Source: Lates calcarifer (taxonomy: Eukaryota; Chordata; Actinopteri; Centropomidae). Taken from it: DNA of 64,000 nt. The first letter of the stretch is position 1, and each line of letters begins with the position of its first letter. Shown in pieces: positions 38,660-51,048 of this stretch. The stretch lies in contig NC_066845.1 of assembly GCF_001640805.2 (NCBI RefSeq), positions 24,830,171-24,894,170 on the forward strand, in the 5' to 3' direction. The notes below the pieces were generated by a model. That model was not told the DNA's origin. It saw nothing but the letters and a program-made list of their open reading frames with translations, and did no database searches. The translations under genes and the position numbers were made by a program.

Positions 38660-38830
38660 CACCGAGTTGATAATGAAGTGCCTTGCTCAGAGGCACCAGT
38701 GCAGCAATAGTTAGTGACAGAGAGTTTGTGATTCACTTTCACTCCCTGGTTTCAGCTGGTCAGGGATTTAAATTAGTGACCTTCAAGCCCTCGGTGGTGA
38801 CTGGCAGCCTCTAAGCCCTGTGCTGACACC
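38660..38830. repeat. SINE-like repeat tail
   Basis: GAAGTGCCTTGCTCAGAGGC, AGCAATAGTTAGTGACAGAG and GGTCAGGGATTTAAATTAGTG followed by ACCTTCAAGCCCTC resemble the widespread fish block 'tgccttgctcaagggcacc ... gggattcgaacc ... accttc'. Shorter pieces of the same kind lie near 1698-1724 and 20236-20300. Confidence 0.4.
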
Positions 38831-39120
38831 ACTATTGTCAGAGTGTGCTTTGATCCCACAGGACCAAGAATGCATTCATGAATAAAGCAAAACCTGCCTT
38901 CCAATACCAAAATGTCCACGGCACTTCTGCTGGAGTGTTTTTATTAATAGACCACAGCAGGTACGGTGCGTTCTCTGTCTTTACCCTGGATCTCTGCTGT
39001 GTGTTCGTACTTTTTTCCTCTTCCCTCTGTCATATCCTGCAAAGAAATACATGCAGCTTCTAAATTATTTTATATCACCTCTTGTTCTTAGTTGTTTTAT
39101 TTTAGTTTTATCATGTTGGG

Positions 39121-39170
39121 TACGTGTGAGTGGTTAGTCCTGTTGCCTCAGCCAGAGTCCTGGGTTTGAA
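39121..39170 (+). repeat. tRNA-derived SINE head fragment
   Basis: TGAGTGGTTAGTCCTGTTGC, CTCAGCCAGAGTCC and TGGGTTTGAA match the A-box and B-box spacing of tRNA-derived SINEs (consensus of the kind AGTGGTTAGCGCTGTTGCCTC, then GGGTTCGAA). Only the head is present, and the B-box has TTTGAA in place of TTCGAA. Confidence 0.45.
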
Positions 39171-41641
39171 GAGTTTGTACACTGAGATGTTTTAGTGGAT
39201 AAGTTAAAACTTCTGCTAAAGGTAAAGTTTGGGGATTTGTCCTCCAAAACACCGGACCGACGGGCACTGCAACTCCTGGAGCCACGCTGCTAGCATGGCT
39301 AAAAACATCATCATGTTTTGGCACTAAATTATTTTGAATATCTACTATTTTATGTGTTTGGTCTGACACTGACTTCCGGCCTTAAAGTCCTGCTCCTTTG
39401 ACATAATCAAGTGTAAAACATGAGGTGACAGTCTGTTAATGTGAGGTTTAGTTTTGGTATAAAGATGTTCCAGATGTTTCTGGATTTAATGCCGTGAGCT
39501 GCTCCTCAAAACTAATATTTAACGTCTTAGAAGATTGGAAGCTTTTGTTTGTGGAACGGTGTGTAAAGGCACGTTGTGTTTACACTACAGCTGCAGACTA
39601 ATGAGAAAAAGCCGAGCCAAGTCAAACTGATCCGAGATGTCAGAGGAGAGTTTAGAAGACCAGACTCAAGACTGAAACTGTGCTGCACTGCTGAACTGTT
39701 ACACAGTGTACTGCTCACTGGTGTGGAACTAAACAGCGAGACTGATATCTGTCTGACAACCATCCATCATACAGTGACCCGCTGTGAAACGCAAACATGT
39801 CCCCTACATGTGACGTCCTACTTCATAACTGTGGCCTGGAAAAAGGGTTATATAAACAGTTCTGGGTCACACTGTGCAGGTTCAACACACTGGTTATTTA
39901 ATGGGCCTTTGATGGCAGCCATGGATGACTGAGAGCCTGAGGCACTTCCTCCTGTCTCTCAGAAACCCACTCCTCACATCTACAGATAGTGTTTGATGCA
40001 GGATGTGAAGATGTCTGATCTGGAGCTTCGTTATGCAATGAGAAGAAGTGAAAGAGGTCATTGAGAGGGATTAGTAAAGGTCATTAACAAGGGCAAACAG
40101 AACTTATGAAATCATTGTGACTTTGAAATTGTACTCACCTACAGAGAGCTGTGCTTCTTCTGCACCGTCCACCCTCATATTAAATATTCCAACTGCACTC
40201 ACAGCAGGAAACTGCTGAGTACAATTACTAAAGCTGCAGCAGGCCGATCGAGGATTTAGTACCTTACTCAAGGGAAACTTAACAGTAGTGCTGAGGGGGA
40301 AACGAGTGTTTCATAATTTTCTATCCGCAGTTAGATTTCTCCGGCAGGTCAGTCCCCAGCCTGCCTCTCTAATTTTAGGCTTCTGCCCCTTCTGCACCCC
40401 CCCCACCTTATTTTTCTCCACACAGGAAGTGAAGTGCTTTTTTATTACAAACTCACAGCTACATATTCATCCCTTACTGTGCAAGCTCAAAATGCCACGG
40501 TTCAGCGTGCCTGGCCTTCGATGCCCTGAAGCGACGGTGGCCGTTTGATCTGCAAAGGCCACATTTGAACCTCCTGCTGTCGGCTTTAAGCACAATCATT
40601 CCACGATGCTGCTTTTGAAGAGCTGACCACAGCTGCTACCCTGTCAGAGGATCAGCCCGCGCTGTATGGGACGTTTAGTATGCATAAGATTCAGCCTGGT
40701 TCAGGGATGAGGATGCAAAGGTTTTTTGAGATGGTGGTTTCGCCAAATTAACATTCTTAACTTTTAATATAAAAGAAGCTCACAGGACAAAGGGTAATTA
40801 TATGAAAACCAACCCTGCTTTAATGGAATTTGAATCCCTTTAAATTTGAAATATGCAAACCAGTCAGAGGTGCAGGTGCAAATGAGTAAAACCTATTTTG
40901 GGGTGTGAAAACGAGGCAGAGCAGCAACAGTCTCCTACATCTTACACAGCTCTTTTAATGATCTCGCAGCAGTGAAATTAAGTCAAATGTTCCAGAGCAT
41001 GTGCTGTGTATTTCTCTTACTCGAATGGCGAGAATGCATGCAGTCCCCGTAACCCCATTCTGTCTGCTGTGGAGGTTTCCTTACTTGTACATGAAACAGT
41101 GAGCTGTAGGAAGATATTTACAGTAAGCTGAACATTAAGACATTTCTATATAAAACTATGAGGGAAAATAATGTGTGAAGAGTAAAATCTGAGCACACAA
41201 ATAGAATATAGAATAACTGTGACTTAATGTGATGTGATTAGATACTTGCTGGGTGTGTAGTCGAACACAGAAACAGGAACATTTACAGCAGATATTTTAT
41301 GATTTAAATATACTTTGTGTACTTACATATAGTCGGGCTTGCAGCCTTATTACTTCACTGCTGTTATTCTTATTAGTAGAAACTTAAGCCAAATCTTTAT
41401 CTGCCTGGTTTCACACTTACATTAACACTTCAAAACGTCAGCCTGAAACCATCTTTCCTCAGATACTGTTTCACCCTGTGCTGACGGTAAAGTAGAACTC
41501 GCCATCGTGCCACTGAAGGAGCGCAATGAAATATCCTGACGCAAATTTCTATGATATTAAACATGAGGATGCAAAGCTGGAGAGAAGTGTCACAAACAAG
41601 GATGAACAAGATGTGTGTGTGGTGCAAAACAGTTATTTCTG

Positions 41642-41745
41642 TTATCGATTAATCTGCCAATTTATAAACAGTCCTCACTTCATGTCTTCAAACGTGTGAA
41701 ACCCCAAAACATTCAGTTCAACCACAACTGAGACCAGACAAAGTT
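41642..41745. repeat. Fragment of the GATTAATC inverted-repeat family
   Basis: It contains TTATCGATTAATCTGCCAAT followed by CAAACGTGTGAAACCCCAAA and CATTCAGTT, matching blocks of the 31.5 kb copy. Confidence 0.35.
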
Positions 41746-41795
41746 TGACATTTTGTCGCTTCACACCTGCTGGAGCTGTTGTTTCCAAACGGAGG

Positions 41796-41812
41796 GATGA
41801 TGATGATGATGA
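41796..41812 (+). repeat. (GAT)n microsatellite
   Basis: About five GAT units. Confidence 0.85.
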
Positions 41813-42370
41813 AGCTGAATCTTCAGATTACAGCTGTTTCCCTGTTGATCCTGAAGACCTGACAGCAAATGTTATATTTACATATTTTAGATTGTTGGAA
41901 CTTTTTCTGTCAAGGTTGAGTTTAGCTCTTTTATCTCGTATTATCTTCATTTTCAATTGTTCTGCTATTTTAGAACAATGTGAATTTTACAGTACATTTC
42001 TAAATATGCCAGTGCTTCTCAGAGAAAAGTAAACACATTTTTTGTTCTCTGTCTTTACTGGATCTCCCCAATCAGTATTTGAACTGTAATCCCTGTCTCC
42101 TCTAACTTCCCAGCTACTTTCAGTCTGATTACTTCTAAGAGTTGTTGCTTTTCTTTGAGGATGACATTGAGGAGGCTGGAAAACTGGGGCGTGCCAGCGT
42201 GTGACTCTCTTACAGAACAAAAGCTGAACTCTTCGTTATGTAGGCGAAGCATGGATGAGCTTTCTAGCAGAGGAACCCAGTCACAGTGCGGTATAAGGGA
42301 GCTAATTTACACACATTGCCACAGGCAGTGGAGAGGGTATGAAGGAGACAGAGAACGGAGGAAGATGAGG

Positions 42371-42982
42371 CTAATTATTCTCCCTGCAGAGAAGCAGAAG
42401 CTTCCCCTGGCTTTCTGCGGGGGGGCTTGTCAGGATCTGATTCCCTGGTGAACAAAGAAGACACGCTGAAAAGACGAGAGAGGAAAAAATATGACAAATA
42501 CAGCAGAAACTAGAATATGGATGCTCAGTCATCTCTCTCAGTCTCTCCATCAGCGGCCTGTCACTGCATCTGGAGGCTACGATCCAGTACGAGTGGCATG
42601 TGTCCCCATGTTGGAGAAGTGACGGTGAAATGGAAAGCTGTAGGTTTATTACACCGTCTTTCCTAAGAGAACATGGAAGTTCACTTTGCTTCCTTTTTGG
42701 TGGAGGCACACAACTGCAAGGTGGTATTTCTAGTTTCTTCTTAATCCAGTACCAAATCAAAACCAGCTCTGGTCCTGATTTTAATTCAGATTCTTTTAAA
42801 ATTGTTCTAAAAGGAACATCAGTGCTGCATACGAAGCAGAAATCTTTGCCATCTTTACTAAAATACTGCAGTGTAAATGCAGCAGTTTGCTTCATAAATC
42901 CTTGCAGGGAAAGAAAGTCTGCAACATAAAGTCGTTGTCTTAACATGTCCACCGCAGCACATTTGATATAATATCTAACCAT
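42371..42982 (-). CDS. Unrecognised open frame, 203 codons from its first ATG; possible exon or decayed gene
   Basis: The frame is open from beyond 43003 down to 42371, and the first ATG is at 42982. It is the longest open frame outside the 60.7-63.9 kb gene. Residue composition is protein-like rather than low complexity: an FCFVCSTDVPFRTILKES segment, a KSGPELVLIWYWIKKK segment, a basic PPPKRKQ patch, and CHSYWIVASRCSDRPLMERL. The last 40 or so codons look like intron, because a pyrimidine-rich tract ending TTTTCAG lies at about 42465-42490 on this strand. Coding sequence, if real, may therefore end near 42530. I do not recognise the family. It could be an exon of a minus-strand gene, a retrocopy, part of a mobile element, or chance. 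Confidence 0.3.
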   Translation of the reverse strand: MVRYYIKCAAVDMLRQRLYVADFLSLQGFMKQTAAFTLQYFSKDGKDFCFVCSTDVPFRTILKESELKSGPELVLIWYWIKKKLEIPPCSCVPPPKRKQSELPCSLRKDGVINLQLSISPSLLQHGDTCHSYWIVASRCSDRPLMERLREMTEHPYSSFCCICHIFSSLVFSACLLCSPGNQILTSPPAESQGKLLLLCRENN

Positions 42983-43079
42983 TAACCATTGATTCCAAAT
43001 CAAAAGAATCTGCTCATGTATGACGGAAAAAGATCATGGAAGTTTATTTGCCATGTGAAGCAGCATCATATGGAGCCTT

Positions 43080-43390
43080 GATAATGAATGGGACGCCCCG
43101 AGGTTCTCGGTGACGGTGATGCATCATGGTGTCTGAGCAGCGCCACAGTCTGCAGCGCCGGGCAGATTAAAACAGCCGGGAAGAACAACGACTTAATTGA
43201 TGTGCACGTCAGACCCTCTCAGACGGTGAAGCAGCTTCTTTTTGCTTTTCCTTTCATGAGAAGTTTGTTCTCTGTGAGTCAACTTCAGACAAACTTTCCC
43301 CCACAAGGACGCGAGTATTGATTAGGCTCGCTTGGATGTGATAATCAGCCTGGACGTTCTCCCAGGCAAACAGGGCAAAGCTCTCAGTTT
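43080..43390. promoter_or_regulatory. Possible enhancer patch
   Basis: GATGCATCATGG, GCAGATTAAAACAG, CGACTTAATTGATGTGCACG and GTATTGATTAGGC with TGATAATCAGC lie in CpG-containing sequence that is unusual for the surroundings. Confidence 0.2.
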
Positions 43391-43460
43391 AAGACAATGG
43401 GATGATTTCCTTTACTGCACTTTGTGATGTGGGTTCATTTCTATACATTAAACCTCGTCT

Positions 43461-43483
43461 AACACACACACACACACACACAC
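43461..43483 (+). repeat. (AC)11 microsatellite
   Basis: Pure dinucleotide run. Confidence 0.95.
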
Positions 43484-44491
43484 TCAGTTCTTTATGTGCA
43501 GAGACAGATTGTGGTGTGTGAGTGTGCAGTAATCCACAAGGATCATCCTCTCTGGTCTTTCTTTAAAGTGCTCCAGCTGACGATTATATAACTTAGGAGG
43601 GATTAACCTACTACAGAGAACATCTCCTCATATTCCCAGCATCCTGTCGTACGTTCTGTCTTATATCACAGTCACACTTGACGTGTTAAATGAAAGTTGA
43701 CAATATTCATCATCCTTAATAGTTTTGTTTTTCTCAGTAATGACTGGAGGTTTTATTCAGTGGTTTGAATGTTTTTCCTTGAACCTGTTTTTATGTGAAT
43801 TTTCAATTTTGTGCCTAAAGTTCCAAAAATTTAGAACAAAATCTGAATTATTACAAAACTGTATTTATATGAAACCAGTTTTTTTTTTAGTAAACTGTGA
43901 CGTTGTGTTAGTCACTTCTGCTTTTTCTTCTGCAGACAAAGTGTTCATGTCAGGCTTCACCATGACAGGCCTCTTTACCAGAAAAGCCCCAAAATAAAGA
44001 CCACAAAGTCCTCAGTTCTAGCCCTGACAGGGGCCCTCAATGTCCTCGATACCTTTAAACTCCTGTTTTTCGGGTTTTTCTGGTGAATATTTTCATCATC
44101 TGTGAAGCAGAGATGTTGTAATCATATGACAGTATTGTAGGAGTATGATTGTGTGCACAGTTTGAATAGATTAAGTGCAACTGTGAGATTATGTAACCAA
44201 CAGGAAGTGGGAGTTAAGAGGAGGCTATGGAGCTGGAATATGAGAGGAACATGATTTTCTTTGGAGGGAGAGAGCAAACACTGGTATACATGTAAGTCCT
44301 ATACTCCACGTATCATTCTAATTTATACAGTCGCTTCTTCCCTCAGCTGCAGTTTGACAACTCAAAATATGTACTTCTCCACCAGCCTTGGAAACTGGAC
44401 AAACTGTTTTTAACTCGTCTTTTGTGCTTTTGCATTTGTGTTGATTTTTTTAAACTGGTTTGTCACAGCTTGTAATCTCTGCCTCCCACAG

Positions 44492-44527
44492 AGTCTTTTG
44501 TTGGTTGAAAACACCAGTACACCTGCG
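44492..44527 (+). CDS. Weak candidate 36-nt exon
   Basis: The segment lies between CTGCCTCCCACAG and GCG|GTGAGC, is 36 nt long, and is open in phase 0 (SLLLVENTSTPA). It is of the same kind as the other short candidates on this strand but gives even less to judge by. Confidence 0.12.
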
Positions 44528-45443
44528 GTGAGCCTGTGTGTGTGTTTTTTAAAGTGGAACTTTCATGGCAGTGTTTGCAGGTTGAGCGTGTGCCAGTGTG
44601 CAGAGAGAGAGATACGATGCATCCAAAAAATCTCGAGCCGCGTTCGGCGAGGTGTGTTGTTTTTTGTTGTGAGTGAGACAAACACTAAACTGGCAAATTT
44701 CAATGAGGGAAAAAAAAAACAGAAGAGCAAACAAAGTGGGAGTTTGTTTTTGCACAAAGCACAATTAGTAGAGGTGGCATGTGCAGGTTTGTGTGTGTTG
44801 ATTTTTAGAAGTTTTTATTTTCCTCTGTGTCTGTGTGTTGACTCATCACGTGTTGTGTCACTGTATTGTATCTGTTCTACTTAAAGCAGCACACCTGTCA
44901 AACACACACTGATGAACTCACCCGTCCTGACAGTCCACCTACTTTTCTCAGGAGGAGTAGAAACAGGTGGATGAAGGAGGTGAGGGAAGGAAAGAGAAAC
45001 CAGGGCTGTGTTTAAAATGTTTAAAATGAAGCTGCTAGCACGAGTACAGTCAGGAAGATAATTATTCTGTTTCATCATCACACAGAGGCAGCAGTTTAGA
45101 AAACTGAGTCAGGTTTTTGCAACTCAGCAACACACATTTTACTCTCCCTCTATGTTCAACTTGATGTTCCTGCATGTTTTTAACTGTAGTGTTCTGCATG
45201 TAACACATCAACACAGCAGGAAAACAACAGGTCTTCATGTTTAAAGAAAAAGTAAAAAGCCTCTTTTTACACATGCGTTAAAAAACACTCCTATGTTGTG
45301 TGAGCGTGTGAATCTACATGTAATATACATGAGTGTGGGACCTTCCTGCCGTCAGGGCGTTAGTCACACACAGGCTTCCTTCTCACTCCACAAGAGATCA
45401 ACAAGGCAAAACATAACATCACCGACCCACATGGACCTAAAGT

Positions 45444-45466
45444 ACACACACACACACACACACACA
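45444..45466 (+). repeat. (AC)n microsatellite
   Basis: Pure AC run, with further CACACACA shortly after. Confidence 0.95.
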
Positions 45467-46028
45467 TCAACACACACATGAACAGGGTTGAAACAGGATG
45501 CAGAGGAAGAGGAGGCAGCACATTACAGTGCGGTCGGGTACATCATGCTACAGTACAGTTTGTTCTGCTGAAACAGGCTAAGCATTCCACCTTAAAAACT
45601 CCCACCAGCCCTCAGTCTCAGTGCTGGCCTAGTTATGCCTCATCTGCGTGGAATACTACTACTGCAGTTTAATAATTCATGGCTTATTCCATGTGGTCTA
45701 CTTTCTGAACATGTTCGAGCCTCTCCAGAATCCTGCACCAGAGAAGTGAGAGCGACGCCTTCAAGATGTGCAGAAAAAAACATGTAAATTTAGTTTTACT
45801 TTGTAGATAAAACATCAGGTTTGAGTCAGAGAGTGGTGTATATAACAGAAAAATCACTCCTTTAAGGGTTTTATGATTCTCTGTTAGGAGGAGGCAGGAT
45901 GCTGCCTGTGGTCTCAACGTCCTCGTCTTGTACGCACAGTATCAGCTGCAGTAATGAACCAAGATCTGAACACTGAACCCTCTTCACAGTGGGGCCTCAA
46001 GAGCAGGTAATAAAGCTGAGGACCCACC

Positions 46029-46222
46029 TTAAAGAACCAGTGTGTAGGATTTAGTGGCGGTGAGAACAGAGACTCTACGGTGGCCGTCAGGTGACAAAAT
46101 GTGGACAAAAACCTGATGATTATCAGCTTTAGGTGATTATATATTAATAAAAACACACTTAAATATATTATATTCTATTTCTGCCATTAGATCCCTGTAA
46201 ATGTTGCACACTGGTGCTTTAA
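46029..46222. mobile_element. Short TTAA-flanked inverted-repeat element, 194 bp
   Basis: The left end TTAAAGAACCAGTGTGTAGG and the reverse-complemented right end TTAAAGCACCAGTGTGCAAC agree at most positions. The interior includes GGATTTAGTGGCGGTGAGAAC. From general knowledge, elements beginning TTAAAGGACCAGTGTGTAGGA are abundant in percomorph fish genomes. Confidence 0.7.
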
Positions 46223-46379
46223 GGCTCTTATAAAGTCAGTTGATATTGCACTGTAATGGTGTGTATTTCCATTTTCCCAAACAAAGTTACAGTTAATCAA
46301 TTCACCACAAGCTAACTCCCAGACAGTCAAGCTGGGGCTTCTGGGACGTCTACTCCCTCCGTCAGCCTGTCACTCAACC

Positions 46380-46790
46380 AGCTGTCAATCACTGACCTCA
46401 GGGAGTGAGACTGATTTACAAAACGACTGCAGTGCATTTAAGCATTAACTCCTCATTAAGGGCAACTTCAGAAAATTGATTATCCACTAAGAGTCCATCC
46501 AGGCACAGACCTATGATGACCCTGCTCCTGTGACGTGGTGGTTGTCGTATTTTCCACTTCTTTAAGTGTTTCTTGTTAAAGTGTCACCTTTTCCTGCCCT
46601 CAGAATAGAAATTAATTTGTAATTATACCACAGAGATTACTATGGAGAGGCTGCACTGATAGATGTTAATTGCCAGGGAGCAGCTTATCTCAGAACAGAA
46701 TGAGCTGCTCCTTATTTTTCCTAGAAGTGATTTGTGAATGCTTGTAAAGAAGCAGTGGGTTTCCCTCCTCGCAGCAGTAGCTTTAAAAGC
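46380..46790. promoter_or_regulatory. Possible enhancer patch
   Basis: CAGCTGTCAATCA, CCTCATTAAGGG, AAATTGATTATCC, AATTAATTTGTAATTATACC and TTATCTCAG (GATA-like) lie in non-repeat sequence. Confidence 0.2.
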
Positions 46791-48339
46791 ATGGTTATTT
46801 TTCAAATGTCAGCACTGGACAGATGTGACAGAGTCTGTCTGGTCCGTGCTGTTATCCTGCTGAAAGAAACGTGATATCTTCACATTTTCTCGTTGCCCTT
46901 GATGCACAACAGCTCAAAGGTCGTCACAGGTTGAGTTCAAGGCCGCAGTACTTTTGACTTTTTCCTGTGGGTTTTATTTTCTATTAGGATACCAGACTTG
47001 TACAGAACTTCTCTTGTCAAAAATGTGGAGTTTCTCTTGGGTAGGTTCCTGCAGGAGAAAATATTTTCTCAGCGCAGCAGTCTGGAATCGGCCCGTATCC
47101 CCTGGATGCTGCCTCGAAGAGTGATCTGCGAAATAACACTCAATCACTCACAGGCTGCAGACAATTATATTTCATAACAAGCGTGAGACGGACTTGCTTT
47201 CATTTTCTCAGAGGAGTCATTTTCCTTCCCTCCCTCGCTCGTACCGTACACGCCGCTGGCTTCTCAGGTTTGAGCTGCAGCAGCTATCAGAGGTCTGATC
47301 TGGGTGAAGTGGAAATGAGGGGGAAAGCGTGGGGACCACTTCTGACTGTGTCTGGATGTTGAAGTTAGTTTCCAGAACAGTTTGCTTTCTGACCTCTCTG
47401 TAGCTATAATAGTATTTTTCACACATGCAGAGGTGTATTTACTATTCACCGGCTGCCTCATTACACAACAGACAAATTCAGGCTTTGACTTACTGCATAA
47501 AAAACATGAAGCAGAATACAGTTACATGCTGTTCTCCTTACATCCATCCTTGCCACCACAGGCAGCTTGATGGGTTAGCTGGCACGTTCTCCCAGAGGTA
47601 GATGCTAGCCACATTAGCTAATCCAGGGGGAAAATGTCTGTTTACTTTCAGTCAGACTCAGAGACGAGTCTCACAGCTTTCCAAATGGATGACTTCTTCT
47701 CTGATATATTTGTATTGGATGTGACTGTCCCTTTTTTAGATTTAATGTGTGTTGGTTTTGCACAGGTCTGATGCAGATGAGTTGTATACACCTGGATTTC
47801 TCTGCGGGGGAGACAGGGTTAGAAACAGCTGGATTTCCTCTTGTTTTGCAGATTCACTCTCTGTCATTTCCTTTGCATAGATTGATTGGAGTCAGTTCAT
47901 TCTGTATCAGGCATCACTTGTGTGATTCAGCTCTGAGGCTGAGAGGTTGGTGGCCACTGAAAGATGCAGCTGGTGAATCTAAAACACAAAATGTGGGCAG
48001 ATGGAAGTTCGCTTGATCGATCTGTTTATCTTGTTGCCTTTTCACACTCCCACTTTTCCTCCAGATCTTTTTATTTTTTTCAGTTTTCTCACATTGTAGC
48101 CAAGCTTTTGTCTGTCTCCTGCCTCACTGTTTTTCTCTTCATTTCTTTACTTCTCTGTCTTTACTTGCTGTTTATCCACCATCTATTCAAAGGCAAAAAT
48201 AAAACTGAGAGCCTGAGTCCATCTGGACCTGTTGTGGCATGCCATTTGGTGCCCTGAACGGGAGCCAGCCCTGGGCCGCCATCTGTGCCATTCTTTGTCA
48301 CAGAGGTACCGCTCTGGGGCATCGCCAGTGGCACACAAA

Positions 48340-48361
48340 CCATCCATCTATCCATCCATCC
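48340..48361 (+). repeat. (ATCC)n short tandem repeat
   Basis: CATCCATC, TATC, CATCCATCC; about five units with one variant. Confidence 0.8.
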
Positions 48362-48822
48362 GGTCATCCGTCTTCTCATAAAGGAAATGGTGAGACAGTC
48401 AGAGAGAGAGGAGCCCTAAAAAGGACCGTTCCATCTGACTGACTCGCCCTTGCTGTTACATAAAGCCTCCAAATTATGTAATCTTGGACATCTTGTCCAG
48501 TCTTCCATTTTCTTTGTGTGGGTGGTTGCGTCTCTCTGGGCTGCACTGTGGGATGAAAAGAGGTGTGTGTATCAGCCCAGCACAGACTTAGGCAGATCAG
48601 TGGGCGCTTGTTTTACAGGCAGTAGTGCTCCTCTGCAGCTGCAGCCTCCAGTCTCACTGTGGCACTTTACTGAAGAGCCTCGACCACAGGCTCTCCTCCA
48701 CATCACCCACACGAGTGCCGGTGGGTGATGAAGAGGCAGGGGTGAACTCACACTGTAACTGTGCGTGTGAGCGTGATTGCAACCCGCTGAGCCTGAGACT
48801 CATTAGCTGCGATGGCGATACT

Positions 48823-48839
48823 CACACACACACACACAC
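48823..48839 (+). repeat. (CA)n microsatellite, short
   Basis: Pure CA run of about eight units. Confidence 0.85.
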
Positions 48840-49499
48840 TGGAGACGTGACCATGCTGAGAATCCCTGGTTCTGAGTGTTTACCCACTGTTTCCCTCTGT
48901 GCGTCACCAGATTAGTGATTCAAAGACAAGGGAGGCTCCACCAGGGAGGCCTCACATAGCTCTGACGCGCTCTGCAGTTTACATTATGACATTTATCAGT
49001 CTGGTAGATACAGTACACTGGATGTCAAGCACTCACTTATTTTAACTGATGAGACGTTTTGTCTTTATCACCCCTCCTCCCTCATTTATTCCCTCACAGA
49101 TTGTACGTAAAGAATGTAAAACACTTCATCTGGCCAGCAGTAAATATGCACTAAATGAGATGGAGCTCGTCCACCTCCTCGTGTAGTGTTCAGGATGGCT
49201 GCTGTGCCAAGAAATATAAACAGATATACCTCTGAGGAGCCTGGCTGTGGTTGTACTGTGCATCTGCAATTTAAAAAAGGCCAAGTTTGACCCCAGTTAC
49301 ACAATTTTTTTAAGGGGTATGAAGGGAAAGTGTTGCATGTTCATGAAGCTGGTGGACTTTAGGAACTTTAGGAAAGAATGTTTAAAATCTGTGTTGCAGA
49401 GACCAAAATATGTATTAAAATAAAAGTTCCTGTCTCAAGCTTCAAACCACAATCTTTACCTAACTTTAACCAAGTGCTGCGAGTGCCTAAACTTAACCA

Positions 49500-49805
49500 T
49501 TAAAGGCGGCGTCATGCTATTTGAAGGTCTTAATGGCAATAAAAGGGGCTCGAGACAGAAGAAGTCAGGCTAAATCCTGGGATCCTCCTTTAGTCCTGGT
49601 GCCTCATTCGACTCTCCTTCACTGGTAAATACCTACATCTGTTAAACTCCATATTCCCAGTTTGTGAATCATCATTTCTGCTATAACTCAAGCCAGTCCT
49701 GATCATCAGCAGCTGCTCCTTCAGGGCCACCGATAACATTATACGACTGTTTTCACAGGTTGACTTGTAGGAGTGATGTGTAAAATTGGTGGAATGTCCC
49801 TTTAA
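49500..49805. mobile_element. Possible TTAA-flanked element, about 300 bp
   Basis: The left end is TTAAAGGCGGCGTC. The reverse-complemented right end is TTAAAGGGACATTCCACC. Only the first seven or so bases match, so the element call rests mainly on the paired TTAAAGG edges and the lack of other content. Confidence 0.3.
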
Positions 49806-51013
49806 CTGATGCCATTTTATCAGAGCTGTTTTAACACTGTATTCATGGCTTGTTCTTCAAATATGTTGTTTATTCATCTGCTCATGAATACAAATATTGT
49901 CAGACTTTATTAATCCACTGTGGAAAAATTCTCTTTTCGCTCAGAGGTCAGAGCACAGGGTCAGATTCATGATGAAACCCTCATGCCGTTCGTTCCATCT
50001 CACAGAAAAATGCAGCCTTCAGAAACTGTCTCTCTGATAAACTGGACGACTTCAGATTCATTTAACAAGAAAATTGGAAAAGCCATTCTTCTAATACCTG
50101 AACTGACCTTCAGTCAACGCTGACTGAAGGTTTAGGTAATGGAACAGAAGCACTCCCCTCATCTGTCATTTACCAAAAACACATTTTTCAAGTAAGAACT
50201 CCTGTCACCGACTTCCAGCTGGATCACCTTCTCTCACACTGTTTGTACCTCCACTGCTCGCTCTGTTTTCTCTTATTTCATGTGGCGTTTTCTCAACACT
50301 TCTTCCCTCTGTGACCGTAGAGTCACAAGGCTGCTGTCAGGCCGACGTGGCTCCAACACCTGGCAAACCTGCTCATATCGTCTCAGGTAGCCAATCCCAT
50401 CAAACCAAATGCTCCAGTTCTGGTTGCCAACACTGGCCCAAAGCTGACTTGAGTGCAGTGAACTAATAGCTAATTATTACCCACTAACCCAAGTACACGC
50501 CCTAAAATCTACCCAGATCTGGCAGCCATAAATAGCCAGCCTCATATTTGCCAGAACACAGCTAAGTGTGCCAACGCTGAGCCACAGCTGACCCAAGTCT
50601 GCTAACGTTTTTTCACCTGGTTACTGGAGTGATGACACACTTGCTACGAATGACTTCAGTCGGCACTGGTAGCCTGCACATGGACCAGTTCTGGGTGCAG
50701 TCAGCCAACAATGTATCTGGTTCCATGTAGTGCTGGTTGCTGGTAACTTTGCCTTTTCTCCACTTAAGAGAAAAGTGATCGTCTTGATGTAACGTTGAGG
50801 AAGCTGTTGATTACTTATCCGTTGCATGTGAACACAGATTTCACATTAGTCAGGTTACTGCAGTGCATGTAAACATGTGCTTGGATTTCCCAATTCTTTT
50901 GTGCATGTGAACACACTGTGACTGTTTTTATTGATCCAGGGTGGAGCATCCTCTCACCCTGCTGTCTGTGTGGAGGAGGGAGGAGGGCAACGGGGATGTG
51001 TAAAGGAAAAGGA

Positions 51014-51048
51014 GGGGGGAAGGGGGAAGGGGGTCGAGTTGGGTGGGG
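51014..51048 (+). other. G-quadruplex-capable run, plus strand
   Basis: Five G-runs of 6, 5, 5, 3 and 4 lie within 35 bases (51014-51019, 51022-51026, 51029-51033, 51041-51043, 51045-51048) with loops of 1-7 bases. This meets the usual G4 pattern. Confidence 0.6.

Larger units (their letters stand above)
34045..42370. other. Non-coding stretch
   Basis: No coding exon is recognised. The stretch holds a repeat copy at 37.26-37.52 kb, SINE-like sequence at 38.66-39.17 kb, a (TG)n tract at 36.78 kb and a (GAT)n tract at 41.8 kb. Upstream exons of the 33.6-34.0 kb pseudogene would lie here on the minus strand but were not found. Confidence 0.55.

Noticed and set aside
38341..38742. 133-codon open frame, minus strand
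   Set aside because: It partly overlaps SINE-like repeat sequence and shows no recognisable protein pattern.
43938..43997. Possible terminal exon after TTCTTCTGCAG
   Set aside because: A short peptide with no recognised features; its phase does not match the other plus-strand candidates.
44438..44884. 148-codon open frame, plus strand
   Set aside because: Rich in Cys, Val and Leu from TG-rich DNA; no domain, and no matching splice structure apart from the weak 36-nt candidate listed.
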